Shown: piece after piece, positions 21,531 to 33,270 of the stretch
Layout: each line of letters begins with the position of its first letter
How positions within the stretch are numbered: position 1 is the first letter of the stretch
Assembly (NCBI RefSeq): GCF_029407905.1
Contig: NC_073627.1
Coordinates: 160,151,697-160,215,696, forward strand
From: Bubalus kerabau
Taxonomy: Eukaryota; Chordata; Mammalia; Artiodactyla; Bovidae
DNA length: 64,000 bases
Direction: 5' to 3'
Notes under the pieces: model-generated
Told to the model about the DNA's origin: nothing
Seen by the model: only the letters and a program-made list of their open reading frames with translations
Database searches by the model: none
Made by a program: the position numbers and the translations under genes

Positions 21531-22659
21531 ATACTCTTCAGATTTACCATAGAGTAGAAAAGGAATACTAACTGCCAATCTTTTGTTATATTTAACTTAC
21601 ATTTAATAGACTTCTTTTTGGTTTTCCTATCCAATTCCTTGACAGTCCCTTGCCATATTTTGGGAATTCATACTCACATTCATATTTCTGGACAACCTAT
21701 CTAATCTAGATTCTCTTCATCTAGCATTTACATTATTTCAAGAGCTTCCTTGATGTCTTCCTCCCACTGATTTCCCCCTACAATTCCACCCTCATAAAAT
21801 TCTCACAAAAATGTTACCAAACTATTTAATTGTTGTGCTTCTCTACTATATACAAATTAAAAATCATGTTCCTTCAAGCCATCACAAATTTAACAAATTA
21901 TTTTGAGCATGTACATTTGCAAAGTATATGCTATATATTACAATCCCAGAGATGAATAAGATGTTCAAACATATCTCTCTATAGTTAACTTACATATTAT
22001 ATAGCCTGATTACTTTGAAAAATAAGTTGGAACAATATGCAAATACATAAAACTATATTTCTCTTTTAAAAGTTGAAATATGTCCAGAAGACTCATGCAT
22101 AACAATCAAAGATAATTGTTTATCATCCAATCCCTGTTTGAAACTGGTAAGTTTCTCGTAGAAAAAAGTGTGTCATAACTTTAGTATGACTTATAAAAGT
22201 TGCATTTATGAAACTTATACAATGTAGTTCCAAAGTATATATAATAAATGTCTGCCTAGAAAAGCCTTCAAAAAGTTTGATTCACATTTTTCCTACCACT
22301 TCAATAATAATTCTGACAACAAGAATAACTTGTCAAACATGAAAGATTTATTATACATCAGTGTAAATTCAGATACTGTTCCATAATATTAGGAATTTAA
22401 ATCACAGAGGAATAGAACATACTAATTCCACATACTCGTAATAACTTGCAATAATGTATCATGCTACTTAATTTGTTCAAGAAAGAGAAAGTTTGAAAAT
22501 TTACATAAAGTTTAAAAAAAATCAAGTTAACTTGATAAACACCAGAATCATTATTATAGATGTGAGCATATAATCATACACTCTGTTTTACATTAGCTCA
22601 AGGACATTTCGCTGGAGTTGGTCAATGGAAGAAAAACAAGTTAGTTACACTAAAGTAAG
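21531..22659. other. No gene recognised
   Basis: AT-rich DNA without a convincing coding frame. A weak L2/MIR-like word ('cccagagatgaataag') occurs near 21950, too little to call. Confidence 0.5.
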
Positions 22660-23095
22660 TGTTATGTCAAGGCTAGAGAATATAATTTTAAGGCAAGTGT
22701 GGAGAAAGAGTGAGCCGGGCAGTCAGGCGAGAAAAGGAAATTTATTAGAGGGAAAACGAGAGGGTGACTAGCCCTTGAAAAGAACCAGCGACCTCCCTTT
22801 CTGACAGTGTCTTTCTTATATTCTGCCAATGAAAAATTAAATGAAGAGATGGTGAATTTTTAGCCTGTAGCTGAGTCCTGCAGTCATGTAGCAGGAGGTC
22901 TGAAATCTGCTGGTCTTGTAGCCTTGAGAACGTAGGCACCAGCAGGAAAACAGAATGTCGTTTGGGCAATTTGGAAAGTCTCAAGGGTCACTGTGATTTT
23001 ATCCTTTGTTTGTAAGGTTAACATAATGAGCCATTTTAACAATGAGCCCCATGTAGGCCCTATCAATAGTTAAACAATAATTCCCAGATTCTACA
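22660..23095 (-). mobile_element. Solo LTR of an endogenous retrovirus (reverse)
   Basis: Read on the minus strand, it starts TGTAGAATCTGG at 23095 and ends CTTGACATAACA at 22660, giving TG...CA ends over 436 bp. A polyadenylation signal (ctaataaa) lies near 22740. It is followed by a C-rich R/U5-like segment ('ctgactgcccggctcac'). The flanks gtaag and gtaga are similar but not a clean duplication. No gag, pol or env sequence adjoins it. Family not assigned. Confidence 0.7.
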
Positions 23096-24430
23096 GTAGA
23101 TACCAAGCCTATGATTTGAAGAACAATGGAAGAATCAGGCCTGCCATATTAGCACCAATTCTTGTAGATTAAATGTAATCTCTTATTTTTTAGCACTTTC
23201 AGAATCTGCTGTTAGTTTCTGAAAAGCAAAGTGTGGCACTCAAACTTACAAGTGATAGCTAAAGCCAGCCTTGAGGCAGTTTGAGGATATCAATAAATTT
23301 TCTGTCTCCTCTGTGTTCCCTACTTCATGTTTTTTCAGATTGTTTATTTTTACTCAAGTTCCTTGTCTACTGAGAAAATAAGATTGATGATATTTTTGGA
23401 TAGGTATAAATTCCTTGAAGAAAATCATAAGTATTATTAAATAAACTACAATCATGTGGTTACAAAAATTTTAAATATACTTAGTGTTTCTTAATAACTT
23501 TTTTATTTAAGTATCAAAATATATAACCTGAAAGTTAATCATTACAACATGACCATTATCCAGCCCTTAACTATTTGCTTTGACATCCATCAAGAAAATA
23601 ATTGTCTGAAAAGGGGGTTGATTAGGAAGAAACTAAAAATTGCTAAGTGCCTTCTTATTGGCAGTTTGCAAAGTGGTTTTTAATTATTTCCCTATTTATA
23701 TGGCCATGGACTCTGACAGTTGTGAAAATGTTTTCTCATCTCCTTTGGGTATGCAGTGTTACAGAGATGAGACAGTGTGCTAACGCTATACGTAGCTGGG
23801 CAGCCTACTGCCAATTTCACTCTGATAGCACTTAGCTTCCCTGTCTGAATGTTTACAGGTTTACCAAATATGTTCTAGTTGTAAGTTTTCTATCACAGAT
23901 AAAAATATTTTTAACCAAGAGAGAAGGATGTTTGATTTTGGTTTTTATCTTGGATGACTAAGAAGCTAGGAATTACATATATACTATATATACTCCAACA
24001 CATCTCCAAACATACCTTCCAATATATGATATCTGACTGCTTTGTGACTTTTGAAGAATTTTTTTTTTAATTTAAAATTGGAGTGTGTAAAATACAGTAA
24101 GAGCTGGTATTGCAAGTTCACTTAGAAAAATCAACAGAGAAGAGAAAAACTGAAGAATTTCAAGTTTTTTTATCCCCCAACAAGACCCAGAAGTATCAAA
24201 AACCTAAGCAATTAGTTGGTTTTTTATATGTTTTTCCAACTCCAAAATCAATAAATTATCTTTTCATGAAATTTTACAAGAAAATTTCTATTATTTCTGT
24301 ATATAAACTATTTCTATTAATATTTCAGTTCATATAAAAGGAAACAATTCAATACAACTGTGTAATATCATTCACTTATTTCTTAACTTTCAATAATTAT
24401 CTTTTGGTCATTGTAGACATATTTGTCTCA
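23096..24430. other. No gene recognised
   Basis: Unassigned DNA with poly(T)/AT stretches. The 62-codon frame at 23647-23835 has no recognisable domain. I see no RNA gene before the rRNA-like segment that starts near 24431. Confidence 0.5.
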
Positions 24431-24740
24431 CCACCTCAAATCAGACGAGGCAACCCACTGAATCTAAGCATGTTAGTTAGCAGGGGAAAATATACTAATG
24501 ATTCCCTCAGTAATGTGGAGTGAACAAAGAGTCAGAACTAAATTCCTGCCTGGTGATGCAGGTCCGGAAATGTAGCATAGGGACCATCTACTGCCTGGAA
24601 CTAGTGCTGATAGGAAACCCAACTTCTTCTGATGGAAGGTCTGAAGCCAATAGAGACCCCTGGCTTTCATCATCTTGGGAGCCCTGCTGCTTGGAAATGC
24701 AGCCCACCTGAAGAGCAGATGGTAAACTCCATCAGTGGAC
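24431..24740 (+). pseudogene. 28S ribosomal RNA pseudogene, 5' end fragment
   Basis: The segment opens 'acctcaaatcagacgaggc', matching the 5' terminus of mature 28S rRNA, and continues 'aatctaagcatgttag', 'gattccctcagtaatg', 'tccttctgat'-like wording and 'ttggaaatgcagccca...ggtaaactccatc'. These words are in 28S order over roughly its first 400 nt, with the GC-rich expansion part shortened. Most changes are CpG-type (acg to aca, gcg to gtg). It begins at about the mature 5' end and stops abruptly near 24740. I see no 3' poly(A) or clear duplication, so retroposition or capture of rDNA are both possible. Confidence 0.85.
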
Positions 24741-24916
24741 TAGAGAAAGAGAATTATTCACTCTTTGGAGCTGTTTATTAAGTATTTGGTATGTCAAAGA
24801 TATCAGTGATTTCTGGCAAAGTAAAATATTAACAATAATATGTAGTCCTTCAATTTTCCCATTGTGAATGAAAAACAGAAGTGCTAAGTTTTAAATTCAA
24901 GGATATTATAAGTACT

Positions 24917-25236
24917 GAGTGAGTGAGTGAAAGTCGCTCAGTTGTGTCTGACTAATTGCGACCCCATGGAGCATACAGTTTGGGGAATTCTCCAGGCCAG
25001 AATACTGGAGTGGGTAGCTTTTCCTTTCTCCAGGGGATCTTCCCAATCCAGGGCTCAAACCCATGTCTCTGGTATTGCAGGCAGATTCTTTACAAGCTGA
25101 GCCACAGGGAAGCCCAAGAATAGTGGAGTGGATAGCCTATTCCTTCTCCAGCAGATCTTCCTGACTCAGGAATCAAACCGGGGTGTCCTGCATTGCAGGT
25201 GGATTTTTTACCAACTGAGCTATCAGGGAAGAGCCC
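24917..25236 (-). mobile_element. Bov-tA SINE, complete dimeric type
   Basis: Two tRNA-related units in reverse. GAGT-type tail repeats at the left are followed by a unit ending 'gctgagccacagggaagcc', then a second unit ending 'ctgagctatcagggaag'. A perfect 12-bp duplication, attataagtact, is at 24905-24916 and 25237-25248. Confidence 0.96.
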
Positions 25237-25389
25237 ATTATAAGTACTAGACTTAGAAATATGTACCTAATGCCACTATGTCTAAGCAGGAGGGGGTGCT
25301 TGACTCATGACAAAAAAGACGATCTTATAGCTAGGTTGATTAGAATGAGAAAGATGAAAATGAGAAAGAATGTAGACAAATAAGAACTG

Positions 25390-25740
25390 AAATCAATTTC
25401 AGATATAGGGATCAGCAAGAGCAAAATCACAGCAGCATCAGAAAGAGGCATGCTTGACAAATCACAAGAAACTTAATAGGTCTAGAGTTCAGTAAGTATG
25501 GGTAAGTATTAAGAAAGGAGCAGGAAACATTTTGATGTTATCAGATTATTTATATCTTCCATGTAGAGAAGAGATTTAACTTTAATCCTGTAGATTTTGT
25601 GGAGCCTTTTACACTTTATCAGCAGAAGAGTAGCATGATCAGATTTTAATTCAGATTTACTAATTTTGTAACAAGGTGCAAAAATATATAAGTAGGAATC
25701 TTTGGAATTAGACCAGAAAGAATGACTCTGAATTAGTCAA
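25390..25740. other. Possible ancient interspersed repeat, unassigned
   Basis: Phrases such as 'agttcagtaagtatggg', 'ttaatcctgtagattttgtgg' and 'agtagcatgatcagattt' recall a common old mammalian repeat whose family I cannot name with confidence. It is heavily decayed, with no coding content. Confidence 0.4.
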
Positions 25741-25814
25741 GTCATGATATATGAATGAAGCCTTTCTCACTGCTTAAGAAGTGTTTCAGAAGTGCTGAAA
25801 TACCAGTAGGTCTA

Positions 25815-25952
25815 TAAGGATAGTGACCATATAATTTATTGTCTAAACTGAGACACTTTGGAAAATAAAAAGTGGTGCTATTAATAATTACATCAGGTTG
25901 ACAAGCATATATCAGAATCTTACTAGGCAAGTTAAGACATATGGTTACTTCA
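25815..25952. mobile_element. Small DNA-transposon-like element with terminal inverted repeats
   Basis: The left edge agtgaccatat (near 25822) and right edge atatggttact (near 25939) are imperfect inverted repeats. The interior ('ctaaactgagacactttgg', 'gctattaataattacatc') resembles an old non-autonomous hAT-type repeat. The target duplication is not clear. Confidence 0.5.
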
Positions 25953-26565
25953 TCTTTAATAACTTTGATATATCATTCAAGATAGAGCTAAACATGTATC
26001 TACTTTCTGTTCATAAATAAAATATCTACATAGTAAGGCACTGAAGATATCTAAGTGGGAAGGGGTTAAGTGAGTAGCCTTTGAATAGATTAATTCATAT
26101 AATGCACTGGGCTGACTTCTAGGCATAAAAAAGAATCTGAAAGTAGTAGCATTAGAGGGATTGCTTCAGCTACTGTAATCAGATGGCTGTAGAGCCTGCA
26201 CATTCTGATGAATCCCCATGTGAGAATCCTTCTCATTCTTGATAGAACTATCTAAGGTAGAAGCTATTCAATTTATTTATTTATTTATTACCTGGGAAGT
26301 GGGAATAAATAATGTAATCCTTCTAATCCCACTTCCCTTAAAGAACTGTCAAAAGATATACAAAATGTCACTTAAGGGAAATGTCTATGCCTGATTTTCT
26401 TTTGATTCACAGATAAACTTGTGTTCCAATAAATAGAAAAGAAAGATAGAAATAATGTACTTTGTTTTTCTTTATTGTTTTCTACATTTATGTTTTTCCC
26501 TAAGTAGTAGTAGAAATTTTAAGACACATTTTGTTCAACTTTGAAAATATCACAACACCAACACA
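25953..26565. other. No gene recognised
   Basis: Unassigned AT-rich DNA with a short ATTT run near 26270. No convincing frame or repeat. Confidence 0.5.
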
Positions 26566-26585
26566 GTGTGATATGTGTGTGTGTT

Positions 26586-26622
<37 letters not shown>
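26566..26622. repeat. TG/TA compound microsatellite
   Basis: An interrupted TG run passes directly into about eleven TA units ('tgtgtgtgtgtatatata'). Confidence 0.95.
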
Positions 26623-28139
26623 GGAGATCAATTAAGTTTTACAGAATTGAGCTGAGTTGACTAAAACAGCACTCAGATTGTATTATTTCATGCTGTTAAA
26701 AACTGTGAATTTCATAGTCTTTATTTTTGTAAAAGTTTTCTTCCCAATACTTGTTATTCACATACTTATAAAAGGCTCATCTTTAATGTAATTTTTTTCT
26801 GCATCAGATTTCTTCCCCAAATGGGGAGTCATTTAACATAGGTGATTCATTTTTCTGAACATTTCTTCTTTTGTCACTCTAAACACATTATTTTTTGCAA
26901 ACTTTTTTTTTGAGCAAACATTTATTGAATAATCAGCTATGTTGTAGGCGTTAAGTTGAACACTGGAAATAAAAAGACTGACATTAAGAAGTCACAGTAG
27001 TGCAGTGGAGATCTTTTAACAATTTAATATTGGGAAAGTACCATAGTAGAGAACACAAAAGATGATTGTCATTATTAAGACCTGCTATTGGCTAGACACT
27101 GCACATATTTCATTGCAGTCAAAGAACTTAAGTATAAAGCTTTTTGGAAATAGAAAGGAGAAAATGATTAATTCAACAATGAAGTTTGGAAAAGCTTGAA
27201 AGAAGATTTTATTTGAGCAGAGTCTTAAAGTAAATCTTGAAATTCATCACAAATAAAGTGAATAGAGAAAACTCAAGAAGAAAGTAAATATGTAAAGATT
27301 CTGACACCTTGTGTGAGAGCTTACAAAGTAATATATTTGATTTCATAAACAGTATTAAGAACCTAGGTGAAAAGATGTTCTGTATAAAAGAATGTCATAT
27401 TGCATCACTAAACATATTTATGTGTTAAGTACTGGTGATTATGTATATTCTCTTCTATAATCTGATGTTATTATAGAATTATTTTTTTCCCTCCCAATTC
27501 AAAGTTATGCAGATAACCACCTAAAACTACAGAATTAAAGATACGGACTATTTTAAAATAAGTCTTCCCAATGCCCTTGCACAAATTATTATTTTCATAG
27601 CTAATTTAAATAAATATGTACATATATATGTATGTTTATATGTGTGTATATATGTATATTATTTTTAAGAATGAGAAAAAGTTCAGTAAATAAAAATAAA
27701 TAAGCTAAGATTCTCTTCATTCTCATATACAGATAGAAATATAGACTTTTTAAAAAATAATGGCCATAGTGTTCATGTCAACTTTTATGAATAGAAGTGC
27801 TATTAAATATAATTGAATTTTATACATAAAAGTAACATTTAACTGAAATAGAGAAATTTGTTCCATTTTATATAAATGGTTACATTACAATTAGGGGTAT
27901 TAGAATAGAAAAGATCTTCTAAAGTTAAGAAATTTGACTACAATGAATTTACAGATATTATAGTCTGTTTTGAATTTCCTTTATTCAATCTTTCATTTTT
28001 AGACAGTTTGATATCCTGTTACTTTAGTTGCACAAATTAGCAGTAAAACCTTATTACATCTCACCTTCTGTAATTGTTCAGTTATATCATATTTTTAGAT
28101 AATATTTAAATAAAAACATGAACAAATAAAACAAGTACC
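26623..28139. other. AT-rich DNA; weak old repeat near 26910-27060
   Basis: The words 'gcaaacatttattgaataatc' and 'aacactggaaataaaaag' near 26915-26970 are typical of L2/MIR-class repeats, but the rest is too worn to assign. Another short TA/TG-like run is near 27615-27660. No gene is seen. Confidence 0.45.
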
Positions 28140-28304
28140 TTTTGTTTAGCCAGTTCAAGGTGCTATAACATCAACAACAAAAATACAGGCTGAGTGGTAT
28201 AAATGAACATTTATTTCTTACAGTTTTGGAGACTGAAAGTCTGGATTCAGGGTTCCAACACAGTAGGTTTCTTAGTGAAGGCCCTCTTCCTTGTTTACAG
28301 GAAT
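28140..28304 (-). mobile_element. MLT1-like MaLR LTR fragment
   Basis: The order 'aaggtgctataacatcaac', 'acatttatttcttacagtt', 'ggagactgaaagtctgg' and 'gaaggccctcttccttg' matches the antisense end of MLT1-type LTRs as I remember them. It abuts the old L1 that begins near 28305. Confidence 0.55.
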
Positions 28305-29900
28305 AAACTTAGGGATAAACTTAACCAAGAAAGCAAGACACATACAATGAAAATTACCAAACAGTGCTGAACTAAACTAGAAGACAAAAATAAATGGAAA
28401 GACATTTGTGTTCATGGATGAGAAGACTTAATATTGTTAAAATGTCCATAGTACCAAAGTCATCTATAGATTCAATGCTATCCTCATCAAAATCCCAATG
28501 AGATTTTTTTTTCTTTTTGCAGAAATAGAAAAAAAAAATCCTAAAATTCAAATGGAACCACCAAAGGCCCAGAATAACCAAAATAATCGAGAACAAAGCT
28601 GAAGACATCACACTAGAGAAAAGCCTGTGCAACAATGAAGACACAGCACAGTCAAATAAATAAAAATACATTTTAAAAGACAACCTATTTATGGGAGAAA
28701 ATATTTGCAAATCATATATCTGGTAAGGGATTACTTTACGAAATAAACTAGGAACTCATACCACTCAATTAAAAAAAGCAAATAAACTAATTTTTTTTTA
28801 AATGGGCAAATACTGAATAGGCATTTATTCAAAAAGACATACAAATGTCCAATAGGTATGTTTAATACCACTAACCATTAAAGAAAAACAATTTTAAAAA
28901 AATGAAATTATGTATCATCACATATCTCTTAGAATGTTCATTATTTAAAATATAATGTTAAAAGGAGTGTCTGAAAACAACCCTTGTTGTGTATTGTTTG
29001 TAGAAATGTAAAATGGTATAGCTGCTATGTAAAACTGTATTGGGATTATTCAAAAAAATTAAAAATAGAACTACCATGTGATCTAGAAATCCCACTTTGG
29101 ACTATTTATCCAGAAGAATTGAAAACAGAATTTCAGAGATATTGGCACTCCCATGTTCATTTCAGCATTATTCACAATAGTCAAGAGGTTGAAAAAAACT
29201 TTTGTGTACACCCATTTACAGGAGATCAGTCCTGGGTGTTCACTGGAAGGACTGATGTTGAAGCTGAAACTCCAATACTTTGGCCACCTGATGTGAAGAG
29301 TTGACTCATTTGAAAAGACCCTGATGCTGGGAAAGATTAAGAGCAGGAGGAGAAGGGGACGACAGAGGATGAGATGGTTGGATGGCATCACCGACTCAAT
29401 GGACATGGGTTTTGGTGGGCTCCCACAGTTGCTGACGGATAAGGAGTTCTGGCCTGCTGCGATTCATGGGGTCGCAAAGAGTCAGACATGACTGAGTGAC
29501 TGAACTGAACTGAATAAAGAAAATGTGGCATGTACACACAACAGAATATTATTCACCCTTTAAAAGGAAGATCCTGTAACATACTACAAAATGCATAAAT
29601 CTTGAGGCTACATGCTAATTTAAATAAGCTGATTACAGAGTGCAAATGTTACATGATTCCACTTATATAAGATATGAAAAGTAGTCAAATTTCATGTAAG
29701 TAGAAAGTAGAATGACGGTTGCCAATGCCTATGGAGAAGAGAAACTGGGAGTTGCCTTGCAATGGGCACAGAGTTTCAGTCATGCAAGATGGAAAAGTTC
29801 TAGAGAACTGCTATACAATATTGTGCAACAATACTGTACACTTGGAATTTATGAATAGGGTAGATTTCATTCTCTGTGTTTCATACCATAATGGAATTAA
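28305..29900 (+). mobile_element. Old L1 LINE, ORF2 C-terminus and 3' UTR, interrupted
   Basis: L1 sense segments at 28305-29216 and 29516-29900 flank a BovB 3' fragment. Recognisable ORF2 words include 'tggaaagacatttgtgttc', 'aagacttaatattgtt' and 'aactaccatgtgatctag', then the 3' UTR 'aatattattcaccctttaa' and 'gatgacggttgcc'-like text. All frames are broken. The divergence is that of an older L1M/L1MA type. Confidence 0.87.
29217..29515 (+). mobile_element. BovB LINE 3' end, forward
   Basis: About 300 bp from 'ggagatcagtcctggg' through 'caggaggagaaggggacgac' to the 3' end 'gtcgcaaagagtcagacatg' and an ACTGA tail. It is inserted in the old L1, whose 3' UTR resumes at 'taaagaaaatgtggcatg'. 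Moderately young. Confidence 0.92.
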
Positions 29901-30427
29901 AAAAAAGACTTCCTTTATTATCCTTGCTAATACTTGGTATTCATCCTTTAAGTCATTCTCATAGATGTGTACTGCTATATCTATTTTAGGTAAAATTTTT
30001 GAACAACTTTGCTTCATCTCTTCACTAATTGGATAATAAATAAATAATTGTGTAGTTTTTAAAAAGTGCTCAATTTTTATCTTTAATTCCATCTTAATTA
30101 TTGCATATATATATATATTACAGTTCATATCATTATGGGTGGTATGTAGTTCATACATATAATACGATTTTAATAGTAGTAGTAGTAGTAATAATAATAC
30201 AATTTCATAACAAACAGCCTTAAGAAATGGAGCTCAAACATAACTTTAAAATCACTGTTTCCTCTGAGCCCATCTTCCTTTCATTCCTCACATCAGTTAC
30301 TATCATGATAAATATAGGCTTATAATTCTTTTGTATTTATGATTTGATTACATACACATACCTCCTGAATATTGTATTTTAGTTGTTTTATGCATTTATT
30401 TACTTCATACATTTTTTTTTGTTTTAG
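29901..30427. other. No gene; contains a TAG/TAA triplet run
   Basis: Unassigned AT-rich DNA. A short (TAG)n/(TAA)n run sits at about 30172-30200. The 115-codon minus frame at 29811-30158 has no recognisable domain. Confidence 0.5.
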
Positions 30428-30487
30428 ATTGCTTAATTTTTTTTAACTTTACAATATTGTATTGGTTTTATCATATATCAACATGAA
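30428..30487 (-). mobile_element. Minimal L1 3' end, reverse
   Basis: Poly(T) followed by 'aactttacaatattgtattg' and 'atcatatatcaacatgaat' is the antisense of the bovine L1 3' terminus (compare the sense copy at 60880-60950). Only about 60 bp were inserted or kept. Confidence 0.7.
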
Positions 30488-30622
30488 TTTATTTAGTTAG
30501 TTTAGTTTAGTTTAGTTTGGCTGGGCCATGTGAAATCTTAGTTCCCTGACCAGGAATTGAACCTGTACCTTCCTGCAGTGGAAGCATTAAGTCTTAACCA
30601 CTGGAAGGTCACAGAATTCTCT
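30488..30622 (-). mobile_element. CHR-2-type SINE
   Basis: Antisense words 'ggctgggccatgtgaaatc', 'ccctgaccaggaattgaac', 'gtggaagcattaagtc' and 'taaccactggaaggtc' follow the Cetartiodactyla CHR-2 tRNA-derived SINE, with a degenerate (TTAG)n tail at the left. Confidence 0.82.
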
Positions 30623-31200
30623 TCCATTTTCTTTAATGTCTGCTTTATTTAAATAGACACCTTTTTAAATGTATACAAATTCTATTAGAAAATGTATATT
30701 TTTCACATACCCAATACAAAAAATGAACATATGAACCATATGAACATTTCCATCCTCATACAAAGTTCCATCTAGTTCTTTTGAGGTTGATTCTCTCTTC
30801 TTTCTTGCAGTCTCTAGCTGATTTCCATCCCAATATTATATTAACCTTTTGTTAGTTTGATGGATTGCAAATATGCACTTTCAATTTATGTCATTTCATT
30901 TACTTTATGGCTTCTTTTAATAAATGGAAGTTAATTTTGAAGTAGTCAAATTTTATCAATATTTTTACTTTAAAGTTTACTATTACATATGTTACAGGAA
31001 TAAGTATATGTGTATCTTTGCTTGAAAACATTTTCCTACTCCAGTTTCATAGACACTACTAATAGCTAACATTGCTTTAAAGTTTTTTTCTTTTATACTA
31101 AAGCCCCTTATTTATATGGAATTGATACCAGCTTGTTATTATACAGACATCCACTTTCACTTTTCCCTGTGGAAAAAAGAATATTTTTCTACACCATTAC
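30623..31200. other. No gene recognised
   Basis: Unassigned AT-rich DNA, no convincing frame. The words near 31020-31050 ('ttttcctactccagtttc') hint at worn L1 but are insufficient. Confidence 0.5.
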
Positions 31201-31209
31201 ACCATTTTC

Positions 31210-31479
31210 TGGAGAAGGCAATGGCACCCCACTCCAGGACTCCTGCCTGGAAAATCCCATGGACTAAGGAGCCTGGTAGGCTGCAGTCCATGGGGTCTCT
31301 AAGAGTCGGATACGATTGAGCGTCTTCACTTTCACTTTTCACTTTCCTGCATTTGGAGAAGGAAATGGCAACCCACTCCAGTGTTCTTGCCTGGAGAATC
31401 CCAGGGATGGGGGAGCCTGGTGGGCTGCCGTCTATGGGGTCCCACAGAGTCGGACACAACTGAAGCGACTAAGCAGCAG
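31210..31479 (+). mobile_element. BOV-A2 SINE (dimeric)
   Basis: Two units ('gaaggcaatggcacccc...' and 'ggaaatggcaacccactcc...') with a very short CAG tail. A 9-bp duplication, accattttc, is at 31201-31209 and 31480-31488. The next base begins the tail of a reverse BovB, so two insertions abut. Confidence 0.96.
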
Positions 31480-31488
31480 ACCATTTTC

Positions 31489-32216
31489 AGTTCAGTTCAG
31501 TCTCTCAGTTGTGTCCAACTCTTTGTGACCCCATGAACCGCAGCACGCCAAGCCTCCCTGTCCATCACCAAGTCCCGGAATCCACCCAAACCCACTTCCA
31601 TCGAGCCGGTGATGCCATCCAACCATCTCATCCTCTGTCGTCCCCTTCTCCTCCTGCCCTTAATCTTTCCCAGCATCAGGGTCTTTTCAAATGAGTCAGC
31701 TCTTCGCATTAGGTGGGCAAAATATTGGAGTTTCAGCTTCAACATCAGTCCCTCCAATGAACACCCAAGACTGATCTCCTTTAGGATGGACTGGTTGGAT
31801 CTCCTTGAAGTCCAAGGGGCTCTCAAGAGTATTCTCCAACATCTCAGTTCAAAAGTATCAATTCTTCAGCGCTCAGCTTTCTTTATAGTCCAACTCTCAC
31901 ATCCATACATGACCACTGGAAAAACCATAGTCTTGACCATGCAGACCTTTGTTGGCAAAGTAATGTCTCTGCTTTTTAATATGCTATCTAGGTTTGTCAT
32001 AACTTTCCTTCCAAGGAGTAAGCATGGATTACTCCTTGACAGCCTTTAATGTCATGGTTGCAATCACCATCTGTAGTGATTTTGTATCCCAGAAAAATAA
32101 AGTCAGCCACTGTTTCCTCATCTATTTGCCATGAAGTGATGGGATCAGATGCCATGATCTTAGTTTTCCGAAAGTTGAGCTTTAAGCCAACTTTCTCACT
32201 CTCCTCTTTCACTTTC
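31489..32216 (-). mobile_element. BovB LINE 3' portion, 5'-truncated
   Basis: The tail is at the left edge. ORF2 C-terminal sequence runs to 'cctctttcactttca', where it is truncated just short of the YADD box. A frame of 109 codons (31826-31497) survives with RRRRGRQRMRWLDGI. Near 32020-32045 there is a small local insertion ('gattactccttgacagcc') that partly repeats nearby wording. Confidence 0.92.
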
Positions 32217-32534
32217 AGCCTAAATTCAGCTTTTTCTCCTTCTTCTGTGCAGTGACACCTCTCACATTTACAAAGTTCCCTCTAAATGTGGAATATACAG
32301 CTGAGTAGTCTAATTTCTCTTTTCCCTAATACCACACTCTCTTAATTTACTGTTGCTTTATAATAAGCTTCACAATTTAAAGGAAAAAAATCTCACTTAC
32401 TTAGTTTTATGAATATTATGACTATCCTTACTCCTTTACTTTCAAATAAAAATTTCATATGTAAACAAATTAGCTTGCTATTCATGTTGTGCATATGTTT
32501 AGAATTGTTGTCAATCTAGAAGAAAAATAGATTT
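32217..32534. other. No gene recognised
   Basis: Short stretch without assignable repeat or coding content. Confidence 0.5.
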
Positions 32535-32822
32535 TCTCTTTGCTTAGTAACAGCTTAGCCAATGAGAGACTGTCACAATTCAGCCAATAAAAAGGCCCAT
32601 ACCTTGAATTCTCAGTTTCCTCCAATGGACATTTTGTTTATAACAGTCCATCCCAACTTTCCCTTCTCTATGAAAGAGTTTCCTCTACTTTGCTTTACCA
32701 GACATGCTGTGCTTCACCAATGGTTGCAGAGGATGAACTGCAGTTCTCTGATCCTCCCAAATAAATCCATTTTGCTAGAAAAAATATTTGGCCGTTTTAT
32801 TGTTTTAGGCTAACAAAACACA
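32535..32822 (+). mobile_element. Probable old retroviral LTR
   Basis: Promoter-like words appear early ('agccaatgagagactg', 'gccaataaaaaggccc'). Then comes a C/T-rich middle, a polyadenylation signal in 'cccaaataaatccattttg', and a 'tttattgttttaggctaac' end. This is the usual U3-R-U5 order. No target duplication or internal ERV sequence is seen. Family unknown. Confidence 0.5.
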
Positions 32823-32980
32823 TCCTTGGGCCCTTTCTGATAATAATTTAAATATGCTATTCACATAACTGCATGTGACCTGCAGCATCAATGGTATGCA
32901 TTAGAGACATTATTTATACATCTTACAGATTTTAAATATATAGTTGTTTTGTAGCTGGTATTCCACAGATGATGCAATAG

Positions 32981-32982
<2 letters not shown>

Positions 32983-33022
<40 letters not shown>
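32983..33022. repeat. (TA)n microsatellite, about 20 units
   Basis: An uninterrupted TA run of about 40 bases ends at a Bov-tA SINE 3' end. Confidence 0.97.
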
Positions 33023-33025
<3 letters not shown>

Positions 33026-33026
<1 letters not shown>

Positions 33027-33250
33027 CTTAGTAGTTCAGCTTTGTCCGATTTTTTGCGACCCCATGGACTGTAGAACCACTAGGCTCCTCTGTTCATGGA
33101 ATTCTCCAGCAAAAACAGTGGCATCAGTAGCCATTTCCTTCTCCTGGGGAAAACCATTTCCTTCTTCTTCCTTCTTCCTGACCCAGGGGTTGAGCTCAGT
33201 CTCCTATATGAAAGCAGGTTCTATACCGTCTTAAACACCAGGGAAGCCCA
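33026..33250 (-). mobile_element. Bov-tA SINE
   Basis: A reverse copy with 'gcgaccccatggactgtag' at the left and antisense head 'accagggaagccc' at the right. The middle holds a short local CTTC-rich expansion ('ccttcttcttccttcttcc'). Confidence 0.9.
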
Positions 33251-33270
33251 AATGATATATGTATGTATAC

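Noticed and set aside
22745..23066. Two overlapping minus-strand frames of 79 and 60 codons
   Set aside because: They lie within an LTR-like repeat, overlap each other in different frames and show no recognisable domain.
20059..23095. Two LTR-like units about 2.1 kb apart considered as one provirus
   Set aside because: They are in opposite orientation, differ in sequence and have no retroviral coding sequence between them.
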